9,558 nt of DNA from SIG455 sp045659025 (GCA_045659025.1 JAZOWA010000046.1:1-9558); one strand, 5' to 3'. Positions 1-7,366 are shown, counted from the first letter of the stretch. Numbers and translations: made by a program. Notes: generated by a model not told the origin, from the sequence alone.

Positions 1-28
1 AAATCCCACAGCTTCGGCTGTGGGATTT
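1..28 (+). terminator. Rho-independent terminator of an upstream gene
   Basis: A perfect 12-bp stem (1-12 with 17-28) is closed by a UUCG-type tetraloop (13-16), and the T-run beginning in the 3' arm continues to about 35. The T-rich tail is much longer on the + strand than on the - strand, so it most likely ends a + strand gene lying left of the window. It may extend further left. It also isolates spoIIR from upstream transcription. Confidence 0.9.
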
Positions 29-44
29 TTTATTTCCCTGCCCA

Positions 45-73
45 GTATAAAAAATACATTTAAGGTTAATAAT
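45..73 (+). promoter_or_regulatory. Possible sigma-F-type promoter of spoIIR
   Basis: GTATA (45-49), a 14-nt spacer and GGTTAATAA (64-72) partly fit the published Bacillus sigma-F pattern (GCATR, about 15 nt, GGHRARHTX). I count 4 of 5 matches in the -35 and 6 of 8 in the -10. The location is plausible because the upstream terminator ends near 35 and the ribosome binding site starts at 83, so any private promoter must lie here, and spoIIR is a sigma-F target in Bacillus subtilis. The spacer is one short and the -10 has mismatches. No good sigma-A alternative is visible. Confidence 0.35.
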
Positions 74-100
74 TTATACACAGGGAGGTGCGTTATAATA

Positions 101-763
101 ATGAAAAAGAAACCAACTCTACATTTCCATATATCCCTTGCTATTTGCATAGGACTACTTATAACTATGCTGTATTCCGCTTATGCATCCGATACCGAGC
201 AGACCATAGCCGATAGTGTGATACGGCTTCACGTGATTGCCAATAGCGACACCGAAGCAGACCAGAATCTCAAGCTTATGGTGCGGGACGCCATACTCCA
301 TAACGGCAGGGATATCTTTACTGCCGATGGCAACGTGGCTGATGCCGAGGCCCTGCTCCTTTCCCGTATGGATGATATCACCCGCATAGCTCAAACCATC
401 ATAAACGAGCAGGGAGCAGATTACACTGTCACAGTTTCCTATGGCAGGAGCGATTTCCCCACCAGGACCTATGGGGGAATCACCCTGCCCGCAGGCACAT
501 ACAATGCCCTCAAGGTAGTCATTGGCGAGGGTAGGGGACGCAACTGGTGGTGCGTGATGTTTCCGCCCCTCTGCCTTGTAGATGGCACCACCGCCCGGAT
601 ACCCGATACAAGCAAAGCCATATTGAAAGACACCCTTCCCCCCGAGGAATACGATATGATCACCCGATCCGATGATATGCAGGTGGAGGTACGGTTCAAG
701 GTGTACGAACTGTGGCAGAGCAGTAAGCTTAAAATCAAAAATATGATTGCCTCCGCAAAATAG
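101..763 (+). CDS. spoIIR: Stage II sporulation protein R
   Basis: This 220-residue protein matches SpoIIR, the forespore-made signal that crosses to the intermembrane space and activates the SpoIIGA protease, which then processes pro-sigma-E in the mother cell. Residues 1-10 are basic and polar, and 11-29 form a hydrophobic signal or anchor segment ending in YSAYA. The family core follows: IRLHVIANSD (41-50), DQNLKLMVRDAIL (54-66), YGGITLPAGTYNALKVVIGE (124-143) and NWWCVMFPPLC (148-158). The ATG at 101 is chosen because GGGAGGTG (83-90) lies 10 nt upstream; the frame is open further left only by reading into the upstream terminator hairpin. The gene is monocistronic, with terminators on both sides. 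Family assignment is secure from these motifs; forespore expression here is inferred from Bacillus. Confidence 0.95.
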   Translation: MKKKPTLHFHISLAICIGLLITMLYSAYASDTEQTIADSVIRLHVIANSDTEADQNLKLMVRDAILHNGRDIFTADGNVADAEALLLSRMDDITRIAQTIINEQGADYTVTVSYGRSDFPTRTYGGITLPAGTYNALKVVIGEGRGRNWWCVMFPPLCLVDGTTARIPDTSKAILKDTLPPEEYDMITRSDDMQVEVRFKVYELWQSSKLKIKNMIASAK

Positions 764-802
764 AAAAAATCCGTAAAAGCGATTTGCTTTTACGGATTTT
801 TT
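764..802 (+). terminator. Terminator after spoIIR (possibly bidirectional)
   Basis: A perfect 17-bp hairpin (764-780 with 786-802, loop 781-785) begins on the base after the spoIIR stop codon. The stem consists of a GC-containing core flanked by A6 on the left and T6 on the right, so it gives a U-run on either strand. The -35 region of the next promoter lies inside its 3' arm. Confidence 0.93.
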
Positions 803-812
803 GTGATATAAT
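784..812 (+). promoter_or_regulatory. Extended -10 sigma-A promoter for the acetyltransferase (operon)
   Basis: TGATATAAT (804-812) is a perfect extended -10 element (TGn plus TATAAT). A poor -35, TTGCTT (784-789), sits 17 nt upstream and lies within the terminator hairpin. Transcription would start near 819. With no terminator visible before 7261, this may be the promoter for the whole five-gene run. Confidence 0.65.
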
Positions 813-875
813 GATAATGTATAGGTGTAAAAGGAGAAATATACATTTATACAAAATGCATTAGAGGTAACGAAT

Positions 876-1313
876 ATGAATATTACCATAAGACCCATGA
901 GGGCAGAGGATAAGGACGAGGTACTCTCTATGATGCGGGTATTCTACACATCCCCTGCGGTGCACAGTAACGGCTCGGAGCAGATTTTCTCTGATGATAT
1001 TGATGGCTGTGTCAGCGATAATCCCTTTTTAGACGGATACATCATAGAAGACAGCGGAGCAATCTGCGGATATTCCATGGTGGCAAAGAGCTTCTCTACG
1101 GAGTTTGGCAAGCCGTGTATGTGGATAGAGGATTTGTATATCAAAGACGATATGCGGGGACAGGGTGTAGGCAAGATAGTGCTTGATTATATCGCGTCCC
1201 GATATACGGATTGTATATTTCGTTTAGAGGTTGAGGCAGAGAACGAGCGGGCGGTGAAGCTATACACCAAATGCGGATTTACCACTTTGCCTTATGTGGA
1301 AATGAAAAAGTGA
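876..1313 (+). CDS. GNAT-family N-acetyltransferase
   Basis: A 145-residue protein of ordinary length for a single GNAT domain, a fold that moves an acetyl group from acetyl-CoA to an amine. The acetyl-CoA pyrophosphate loop (motif A) is RGQGVG at 94-99, fitting R/Q-x-x-G-x-G, following the strand WIEDLYI (83-89). Motif B appears as NERAVKLYTKCGF (123-135), with the usual Asn, Tyr130 and Gly-Phe. The N-terminal ITIRPMRAEDKDEV (3-16) is the typical beta1-alpha1 opening. There is no signal peptide, so it should be cytoplasmic. The start ATG has AGAGGT (863-868) 7 nt upstream. The substrate cannot be deduced from sequence; the neighbouring genes give no clear hint. It is first in a probable operon behind an extended -10 promoter. 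Confidence 0.88.
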   Translation: MNITIRPMRAEDKDEVLSMMRVFYTSPAVHSNGSEQIFSDDIDGCVSDNPFLDGYIIEDSGAICGYSMVAKSFSTEFGKPCMWIEDLYIKDDMRGQGVGKIVLDYIASRYTDCIFRLEVEAENERAVKLYTKCGFTTLPYVEMKK

Positions 1314-1349
1314 TAAGAATAAAATTATATATTAAAGGAGACGGTACAA

Positions 1350-2174
1350 ATGAGAATGAGATTGAAAGACGGTAAGATGAAGGTGCTTACATTGAGTTAC
1401 GATGACGGTGTTGTTCAGGATATCCGCTTTATTGAGATACTCAATAAATACGGTCTCAAAGCCACCTTCAATATCAATACAGGTATGTACTTCCCCGAGG
1501 ACGGGGAACGCACCAAATATTCGGGCAGAATGAAGCTTTCCGAGGCGCAGAAGCTCTATATCGGATCAGGTCACGAGATAGCGGTGCACGGACTCAATCA
1601 CATCTTCTTAGACGAGCTTGACTCCTCCGAGGTTATACACGAAATCATCGAGGACAGAAAGAATATCGAGAGTCAGTACGGTCAGTTTGCACGGGGTATG
1701 GCTTTTCCCTTCGGCACATATAACAGTACCGTTTTGGATGTTATGGAGAAATGCAAGATTGCCTACTGCCGTACAGCCACCCCCACCTACAAATTCAGAT
1801 TCCCCGAGAACTGGCTTCTTTTCAGTCCCACCTGCCATCACGATGACCCCCGTTGCGACGAACTCATCAAAAGGTTTGTGGAGACTCCCGTCCGCTTTGG
1901 AAACGCGCAGATATTCTGCCTGTTTGGCCATAGCTACGAGTTTGACAGAAATGACAACTGGGAAGTAATCGAGAAATTTGCAGAATACGCCGGCGGACAC
2001 GACCACATCTGGTATGCCACCAACATTGAGATTTATGATTATGTCAAGGCGTACGAGCGTCTGCAGACAAGTTATGATAAGAAAATGATTTACAACCCCT
2101 CTGCCATGGAGCTTTGGTTTGAGCAGGGCGGAACTACATACTGCATCAAATCAGGAGAGACATTGCGCTTTTAA
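1350..2174 (+). CDS. NodB-fold polysaccharide deacetylase-like protein
   Basis: A 274-residue protein with the carbohydrate esterase 4 (NodB) motif order. Motif 1 is TLSYDDG (14-20), with the catalytic and metal-binding aspartates at 18 and 19. Motif 2 is HGLNH (80-84), giving the two metal-binding histidines. Motif 3 is AFPFGTY (118-124), and motif 5 is FGHSYEF (192-198), with the late histidine 194. The Arg usual in motif 3 (RxPxG) is replaced, and motif 4 is not clear, so the substrate may differ from peptidoglycan or chitin. There is no signal peptide or membrane segment, which is unusual for a cell-wall deacetylase and suggests an intracellular substrate. AAAGGAG (1334-1340) ends 9 nt before the ATG at 1350, supporting this start over internal ATGs at 1356 and 1377. 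It follows the acetyltransferase by 36 nt without a terminator. Fold is well supported; reaction is not. Confidence 0.85.
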   Translation: MRMRLKDGKMKVLTLSYDDGVVQDIRFIEILNKYGLKATFNINTGMYFPEDGERTKYSGRMKLSEAQKLYIGSGHEIAVHGLNHIFLDELDSSEVIHEIIEDRKNIESQYGQFARGMAFPFGTYNSTVLDVMEKCKIAYCRTATPTYKFRFPENWLLFSPTCHHDDPRCDELIKRFVETPVRFGNAQIFCLFGHSYEFDRNDNWEVIEKFAEYAGGHDHIWYATNIEIYDYVKAYERLQTSYDKKMIYNPSAMELWFEQGGTTYCIKSGETLRF

Positions 2175-2213
2175 TTACAGCAGTATCCACCTATTGTAAA
2201 GGAGACCGTTAAT

Positions 2214-3449
2214 ATGGCGATTAACGCAGATACAAAAGAATACAAAGGTATGGAGTCTTTGAGAGAACTCTATAAAATCGGCAGAGGCCCTTCCAGTTCT
2301 CACACCATAGGCCCCGAGAGGGCATGCCTTATATTCAAAGACGAATACCCCGAAGCAGATACCTTTAAGGCGGTTCTGTACGGATCCCTTTCCAAGACGG
2401 GTAAGGGTCACGGCACCGACGAGGTTATTCGCAAGACCTTCCTCCCCATCCCCTGTGAGGTGGAATTTGACTTTGATACCGAGGATCTTCCCCATCCCAA
2501 CACAATGGACCTTATTGCTTTGTCAAATGGAGCGGAAATCGGCAAGACGAGAGTGCTCAGTGTAGGCGGCGGCAGTATTGCCTTTGACGGTATGGAGATA
2601 AAGAAACCCGATAGAATTTATAAGCTCAGCACCTTTTCCGATATCAAGGAATATTGCGAGGACGAGGGCAAGAGAATCTGGGAATATGCATTGGAGAACG
2701 AGGATGCAGAATTCGAGGACTATATGAACGGCATCTGGGAGGCGATGAAAAGCTCTATCAAAGCGGGCATCTCCGATAAGGGTATTCTTCCCGGCGGACT
2801 GGATGTTCATAAAAAAGCGAAGAGCTTGTATAATAGTCAGCATATAGACGAAAGTCCCCAGACGAGAGAGAACCGTCTCGTCTGTTCCTACGCATTTGCG
2901 GTGGGTGAGCAGAACGCATCGGGTGAGAGGATTGTCACAGCCCCTACCTGCGGTGCGGCAGGCGTAGTACCTGCGGTGTTGTATTATTACCAGAAAAATC
3001 ACGGGCTTGAGGATAGCAAGATTGTCCATGCCCTTATCACCGCAGGCATAATCGGCAATATAGTAAAGACCAATGCATCTATCTCGGGTGCCGAGTGCGG
3101 TTGTCAGGCAGAGGTGGGTACCGCTTGTGCTATGGCGGCAGCCGCTCTTGCAGAACTTTTCGGATTCAGTATTGATAAGATAGAGTACGCAGCAGAGATT
3201 GCCATAGAGCATCATCTCGGTCTCACCTGCGATCCCATATGCGGTCTTGTGCAGATTCCCTGTATAGAGCGTAATGCGGTTGCGGCTATGCGTGCCATCA
3301 ATGCCGTATCCCTTGCAAGCTTCCTCTGGGAGACCCGCAAGATCTCCCTGGACGAGGTTGTGCACACTATGAAAGAAACGGGTCTGGACCTCAAGGCATC
3401 TTACAGAGAGACCTCCGAGGGTGGCCTTGCAAAATTGCAGATAGATTGA
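2214..3449 (+). CDS. sdaA: L-serine dehydratase (ammonia-lyase), one-chain iron-sulfur type
   Basis: This cytoplasmic enzyme converts L-serine to pyruvate and ammonia using a [4Fe-4S] cluster. At 411 residues it fuses the beta domain (about 13-140) to the alpha domain (about 150-411) and is shorter than Escherichia coli SdaA (about 454). The substrate-binding GPSSSHTIGP is at 25-34. The alpha domain shows APTCGAAGVVPA (243-254), GAECGCQAEVG (292-302) and LTCDPICGLVQIPCIERN (337-354). Cys297, Cys339 and Cys350 have the 42- and 11-residue spacing I recall for the three cluster ligands in the Legionella enzyme. The tail ends GGLAKLQID with no C-terminal cysteine, unlike E. coli/Legionella type enzymes, while an additional Cys343 sits between two ligands. 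AAAGGAG (2198-2204) is 9 nt before the chosen ATG. Met13 (2250), where short homologues tend to begin, has only a weak AAAGG about 3 nt away. Confidence 0.93.
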   Translation: MAINADTKEYKGMESLRELYKIGRGPSSSHTIGPERACLIFKDEYPEADTFKAVLYGSLSKTGKGHGTDEVIRKTFLPIPCEVEFDFDTEDLPHPNTMDLIALSNGAEIGKTRVLSVGGGSIAFDGMEIKKPDRIYKLSTFSDIKEYCEDEGKRIWEYALENEDAEFEDYMNGIWEAMKSSIKAGISDKGILPGGLDVHKKAKSLYNSQHIDESPQTRENRLVCSYAFAVGEQNASGERIVTAPTCGAAGVVPAVLYYYQKNHGLEDSKIVHALITAGIIGNIVKTNASISGAECGCQAEVGTACAMAAAALAELFGFSIDKIEYAAEIAIEHHLGLTCDPICGLVQIPCIERNAVAAMRAINAVSLASFLWETRKISLDEVVHTMKETGLDLKASYRETSEGGLAKLQID

Positions 3450-3464
3450 TTTGATACATTAGCC

Positions 3465-3472
3465 AAAGGAGG
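3465..3472 (+). promoter_or_regulatory. Ribosome binding site that fixes the uvrC start
   Basis: AAAGGAGG lies 8 nt before the ATG at 3481. An in-frame GTG at 3472 overlaps the last base of this site, so it cannot be its start codon. Confidence 0.9.
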
Positions 3473-3480
3473 TGGACGGT

Positions 3481-5373
3481 ATGAACGAGCGAATAGAAGC
3501 GAAACTCAAGACTTTGCCCGACTCCAGCGGAGTTTATATTATGCGAAACTCCGAGGGAGAGGTTATCTACGTAGGCAAGGCAAAGGTGCTCAAAAACCGT
3601 GTCCGTTCATATTTCAGGTCCACCGACCATCCGCCCAAGGTTGCGGCAATGGTGTCTAATGTATATGATTTTGAATATATAATCACCGACTCCGAGATGG
3701 AGGCGTTTGTGCTGGAGAATAATCTTATTAAGGAGCATTCTCCCCGTTACAACATCCTGCTCAAAGACGATAAGACCTATCCCTTTCTCAAGATAACCGT
3801 CAATGAGCAGTACCCCCGTATATTTGTCACCCGCACAGTGAAGAAGGACGGTGCCAGATACTTCGGCCCGTATTTGAGTGCCATTGTACTTCGTGAACTC
3901 ATTGAGCTTATCAAAGAGATTTTCCGCATTCGCAGTTGCAATAAGAAATTCCCCGAGGAACTCGGTCACACCCGCCCCTGCCTTTATTACCATATAGGCA
4001 AGTGTATGGGTGTGTGTAATGGTGATGTCACTCCCGAGGAGTATGGGGGGACCATTAAGGAAATCATCGCCTTCTTAAACGGCAGATACGATAAGATTCA
4101 ATCCCAGCTCACCGAGGAGATGATGAAAGCCGCTTCCGAGACCAACTTCACCCGTGCGGCTAAGCTTCGTGACCGTATCCGTGCCATTGATATGATTTCA
4201 AAGAAGCAGAAGGTAGTATCGGTAAATGGTGCCGATTCCGATGCCGTGGCATACTTTGCCAAGGGTGGCAGCATCTGTTTTCAGGTGTTCTTCATCCGTG
4301 ACGGTAACGTGGTAGGCAGAGAGAACTATTTCGTTGACGGTATAGAGGATATAGATGAGAGCCGACTTCTTTCGGATTTCATACGTCAGTATTATGCAGA
4401 TTCCAGTTTCATACCCAGGGAAATCCTCATTGAGACCGATTGCGGTGATATGGAGTTTATCAGCCAATGGCTCACCGACATCAGCGGTCGCAAGGTGGAG
4501 ATGCGTGTGCCCAAGATAGGGGAGAACGCCAAGCTCATCCGCCTTATCAAAGCCAATGCAGAGAAGGAACTCTCCGAGAGGGAACTTAAGAAACTCCGCG
4601 ATATCCGTTTCAAGAACAGAGCCCTTATCGAGCTTCAGGAACTTATGTCCCTTGATAACCCACCCTCAAGGATAGAGGCATACGACATATCTAACATATC
4701 AGGTGATAACAATGTAGGTGCTATGGTCACCTTTGTGGACGCAAAGCAAAGCACCAAAGACTATAAGAATTTTAAGATTAAGAATGTCACAGGCGCTGAT
4801 GACTATGCCTGCATGGCAGAGGTACTCACACGCCGTTTTGAGAGGGCATTGTCCGAACGGGAGAAAATAGATTCAGGAGAACTCTCCGAGGATAAAGCAT
4901 CTTTTTCCCATCTTCCCGATGTGGTTTTTGTAGATGGAGGCTTGGGTCATGTGAATACGGTTTTGCCAATAGTGGAAAAGTATGCGCCCCATATTCCCGT
5001 GTTCGGTATTGTGAAAGACGATAATCACCGCACCCGGGGATTAGTATCGGTCAATGGTGAAATTCCCATAGATAAGAAATCCGATGCGTTTATGCTTCTC
5101 ACCAATATTCAGGACGAGATGCATCGCCGTGCCATCACATATAATTCCAAGCTCAACACCTCCAAGAATCTCAGGTCCGAGCTGGATAATATCGGCGGAG
5201 TGGGTGCAGTTCGCAAGAGGGAACTCCTCAAGGCCTTCAGGTCGGTTAAGAACATCTCCACCGCCACAGTTGAGGAACTCGCCTCGGTAAAATCCGTTGA
5301 CCACGCCACTGCCGAGAGGATAGCCAAGTATTTTGCAGACAGGAGAGCAAAGAATGATATTACAGATAAATAA
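3481..5373 (+). CDS. uvrC: Excinuclease ABC subunit C
   Basis: UvrC makes both incisions around bulky DNA lesions after loading by UvrA and UvrB. This copy has 630 residues and looks complete. The N-terminal GIY-YIG nuclease domain has SGVYIM (16-21), YVGKA (30-34), Arg40 and Glu79 in LENNLIK. Cysteines 153, 167, 175 and 179 (RSC, RPC, GKC, GVC) form the four-cysteine group reported to bind a [4Fe-4S] cluster in E. coli UvrC. The UvrB-interacting UVR motif is near 205-245. The RNase H-like second nuclease has EAYDISN (Asp402), GADDYACM (Asp440/441), FVDGG (Asp485) and DEMHRR (His548). Two helix-hairpin-helix motifs end the protein (LDNIGGVGAVRKRELL at 568-583 and the segment to 617). It lies 31 nt after the serine dehydratase gene, and its end overlaps the ABC-F gene by 20 nt. 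No LexA-type GAAC-N4-GTTC box is seen just upstream, so SOS control is not evident. Confidence 0.97.
   Translation: MNERIEAKLKTLPDSSGVYIMRNSEGEVIYVGKAKVLKNRVRSYFRSTDHPPKVAAMVSNVYDFEYIITDSEMEAFVLENNLIKEHSPRYNILLKDDKTYPFLKITVNEQYPRIFVTRTVKKDGARYFGPYLSAIVLRELIELIKEIFRIRSCNKKFPEELGHTRPCLYYHIGKCMGVCNGDVTPEEYGGTIKEIIAFLNGRYDKIQSQLTEEMMKAASETNFTRAAKLRDRIRAIDMISKKQKVVSVNGADSDAVAYFAKGGSICFQVFFIRDGNVVGRENYFVDGIEDIDESRLLSDFIRQYYADSSFIPREILIETDCGDMEFISQWLTDISGRKVEMRVPKIGENAKLIRLIKANAEKELSERELKKLRDIRFKNRALIELQELMSLDNPPSRIEAYDISNISGDNNVGAMVTFVDAKQSTKDYKNFKIKNVTGADDYACMAEVLTRRFERALSEREKIDSGELSEDKASFSHLPDVVFVDGGLGHVNTVLPIVEKYAPHIPVFGIVKDDNHRTRGLVSVNGEIPIDKKSDAFMLLTNIQDEMHRRAITYNSKLNTSKNLRSELDNIGGVGAVRKRELLKAFRSVKNISTATVEELASVKSVDHATAERIAKYFADRRAKNDITDK
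5341..5345 (+). promoter_or_regulatory. Ribosome binding site of the ABC-F gene inside uvrC
   Basis: AGGAG lies within the last uvrC codons and 8 nt before the ATG at 5354. It rules against the upstream in-frame TTG at 5333, which precedes the site. Confidence 0.8.
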
Positions 5374-7261
5374 TGTGTGCAAAAGCTATGGCACAGATGT
5401 TATATTAGACAACATCAATCTCAAAGCAGAGCAGGGAGAGAAAATTGGTCTTATCGGTGTCAATGGTGCAGGTAAGAGTACACTTCTTAAAATTATTTCA
5501 GGAGAGATTCCCTACGATAGCGGTAGTATGATTATGTCCAGAGATCTGCGTAAGGGCTTCCTCAAGCAGACAGAATCCCTTAACAGCACCAAGACCGTAT
5601 GGGAAGAGATGATAGATGTCTATGCCCATATCGTGAGTATAGAGGAAGAGCTCCGTCGTCTTGAGGAGGAAATGGCAAACCTTGCCCTCACCCCCGAGAA
5701 ACACGAGCGTATAATGGCTGAGTATGGCAAGAAGAGTGAGTCCTTTGAAAAGCTCGATGGTTTCCGCCTTCGTGCCAATATTATGACTGTGCTGAACGGT
5801 ATGGGCTTTGAGGGATTTAATCTCAATACCAGGATTTCCGCATTAAGCGGAGGCGAAAAGACAAAGCTTGCTATGGCAAAGCTTTTACTTGAAGAGCCGG
5901 ACTTGCTTTTGCTTGACGAGCCTACCAACCATCTTGATTTCAAGACAATGCAATGGCTTGAGAGTTATCTCAAATCCTATCGTAAGACTGTTATAGTAGT
6001 ATCCCACGACCGCTATTTTCTTGATGCCTTTGCGGATACCCTTTATGAGATAGAGCGCACCCGTGCCACCCGCTACCCCGGTAACTACACCAAGTATCTG
6101 GAACTCAAGCAACAGAGCAAAGACCTTCAGCAGAAGAACTACGAGCTTCAGCAGAAGGAAATCAAACGCCTTGAAGAGTATGTGGCAAAGAATATTGCCC
6201 GTGACTCCACCTCTGCCAGTGCCAAGAGCAAGCAGAAGATAATAGATAAAATGGAGCTGATAGAACGCCCTCAGGGTGATCTTCGCTCATGCCGATTCTT
6301 TTTTGAGAGCGGATTCAAATCTTTCAAGGATGTTCTTGATGTGGAATCCCTCGCCGTGTCGGTAAATGACGGTGGTATCCTGAAAAAACTTTTCACCGAC
6401 GTATCCTTCAGCGTCAAGCGAGGTGAGCGTGTAGCGCTCATCGGTGCTAATGGTATAGGAAAATCCACTCTTCTTAAAACTATTCTCGGTATTCATAAGG
6501 AATACACGGGTAAATTCACCTTCGGCAAGAATGTGGAAACAGGTTACTACGATCAGGAGCAGAAGGTACTGGACGATAATAAGACGGTGCTTGATTCCGT
6601 GTGGGATCTCGTTCCCCGTTTTGATGAGAGCGAGGTTCGCAGTATGCTGGGCACCTTGCTTTTCTCAGGTGATGATGTATTCAAAAAGGTCGGCTCCTTA
6701 AGTGGTGGTGAGAGGGCAAAGTTGGAGTTCCTCACCATTTCCGTTGCCAAGCCAAACACCATGATTCTCGACGAACCCACCAACCATCTGGACCTTCCTG
6801 CCAAGGAGGCGCTGGAATCCGCCATTGCAGATTATGACGGCACAGTGTTTTTCGTATCCCACGACCGTTATTTCTTGAATAAGATTGCCGATAGAATCGT
6901 AGAACTCACCGAAGAAGGCGTTGTCACCTACGAGGGCAACTATGATTATTATATCTCCCGCAAGGTTGAGACAGTTAAAGACTCCACCACCGCCAAAAGC
7001 AGTAGTGCGGTGTCCTATGCCGAGGAGAAGAAACTCCAGTCCCTCCGTAAAAGTCTCACCAAGAAACTTGCCAAGGCAGAGGAGGACATTGCTGAAGCTG
7101 AGGAGAAGGGCAGACACTTGGCGTCCTTGCTAGAAGAGACAGGCTCGGATTACGATAAGGCGAGGGAGATTTATACTCAGATAGAGGAGAATAACAGCGC
7201 AATCAATGAATTGTATAATTTGTGGGAAGACCTTTCCGACCAACTTGCCGACATTGAGTAG
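5354..7261 (+). CDS. ydiF: ABC-F family ATPase, YdiF-like
   Basis: A 635-residue protein with two ABC ATPase domains and no membrane segments, as in the ribosome-associated ABC-F family. Domain 1: Walker A GVNGAGKST (35-43), signature LSGGE (164-168), Walker B LLLLDEPTNHLD (184-195) with catalytic Glu189, and switch His218. Domain 2: GANGIGKST (364-372), LSGGE (449-453), DEPTNHLD (473-480) with Glu474, and His503. Between them, about 245-310, is the charged helical linker that contacts the P-site tRNA region in characterised relatives. Residues about 555-634 form a Glu/Lys-rich coiled-coil tail. Order, spacing and phrases such as VGYYDQEQ-like GYYDQEQ (397-403) and LLFSGDDV (435-442) resemble Bacillus subtilis YdiF, not a known antibiotic-resistance ABC-F, but resistance cannot be excluded by eye. 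The start overlaps uvrC by 20 nt, so translation is probably coupled. No terminator is visible after the stop. Confidence 0.93.
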   Translation: MILQINNVCKSYGTDVILDNINLKAEQGEKIGLIGVNGAGKSTLLKIISGEIPYDSGSMIMSRDLRKGFLKQTESLNSTKTVWEEMIDVYAHIVSIEEELRRLEEEMANLALTPEKHERIMAEYGKKSESFEKLDGFRLRANIMTVLNGMGFEGFNLNTRISALSGGEKTKLAMAKLLLEEPDLLLLDEPTNHLDFKTMQWLESYLKSYRKTVIVVSHDRYFLDAFADTLYEIERTRATRYPGNYTKYLELKQQSKDLQQKNYELQQKEIKRLEEYVAKNIARDSTSASAKSKQKIIDKMELIERPQGDLRSCRFFFESGFKSFKDVLDVESLAVSVNDGGILKKLFTDVSFSVKRGERVALIGANGIGKSTLLKTILGIHKEYTGKFTFGKNVETGYYDQEQKVLDDNKTVLDSVWDLVPRFDESEVRSMLGTLLFSGDDVFKKVGSLSGGERAKLEFLTISVAKPNTMILDEPTNHLDLPAKEALESAIADYDGTVFFVSHDRYFLNKIADRIVELTEEGVVTYEGNYDYYISRKVETVKDSTTAKSSSAVSYAEEKKLQSLRKSLTKKLAKAEEDIAEAEEKGRHLASLLEETGSDYDKAREIYTQIEENNSAINELYNLWEDLSDQLADIE

Positions 7262-7291
7262 AGTCGCTCCCTTGGACACAAAATATGACTA

Positions 7292-7320
7292 TTGACAGCA
7301 ATTTGGTATATATTTATAAT
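7292..7320 (+). promoter_or_regulatory. Consensus sigma-A promoter of the LRR gene
   Basis: TTGACA (7292-7297), a 17-nt spacer and TATAAT (7315-7320) give a perfect 12 of 12 match with optimal spacing. The spacer next to the -10 is AT-rich. Transcription would start near 7327, leaving a leader of about 40 nt with AGGAG at 7353-7357. Confidence 0.9.
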
Positions 7321-7366
7321 ATAAGTGTAAGAATGTATGCTAATTTACGCATAGGAGTTGTTTGCT

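Noticed and set aside
20..100. Upstream in-frame extension of spoIIR from GTG at 20
   Set aside because: That codon is inside the terminator hairpin, the added residues are unlike a signal sequence, and the strong ribosome binding site serves the ATG at 101.
829..864. A second Shine-Dalgarno-like AAGGAG (831-836) ahead of an ATG at 856
   Set aside because: The ATG opens a frame of only two codons and lies about 20 nt from the site, too far for efficient initiation; no leader peptide can be supported.
155..898. Long minus-strand open frame across spoIIR (247 codons), with similar ones across other genes
   Set aside because: It lies antisense to a clearly identified gene, shows no recognisable motif and has no good ribosome binding site; long antisense frames are a by-product of codon use here.
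1326..1333. TATATT-like hexamer before the deacetylase gene
   Set aside because: There is no matching -35 at a proper distance; the gap is simply AT-rich.
876..7261. Frequent CCGAG strings on the + strand through the gene run, suspected as a genome-wide oriented motif
   Set aside because: Most instances looked at are frame-locked as a codon ending CC (Pro, Ser or Thr) followed by GAG (Glu), so codon preference is enough to explain them.
7336..7353. Inverted repeat TATGC...GCATA ahead of the LRR ribosome binding site
   Set aside because: Only 5 bp with an 8-nt loop; too weak to argue for an operator or translational switch.
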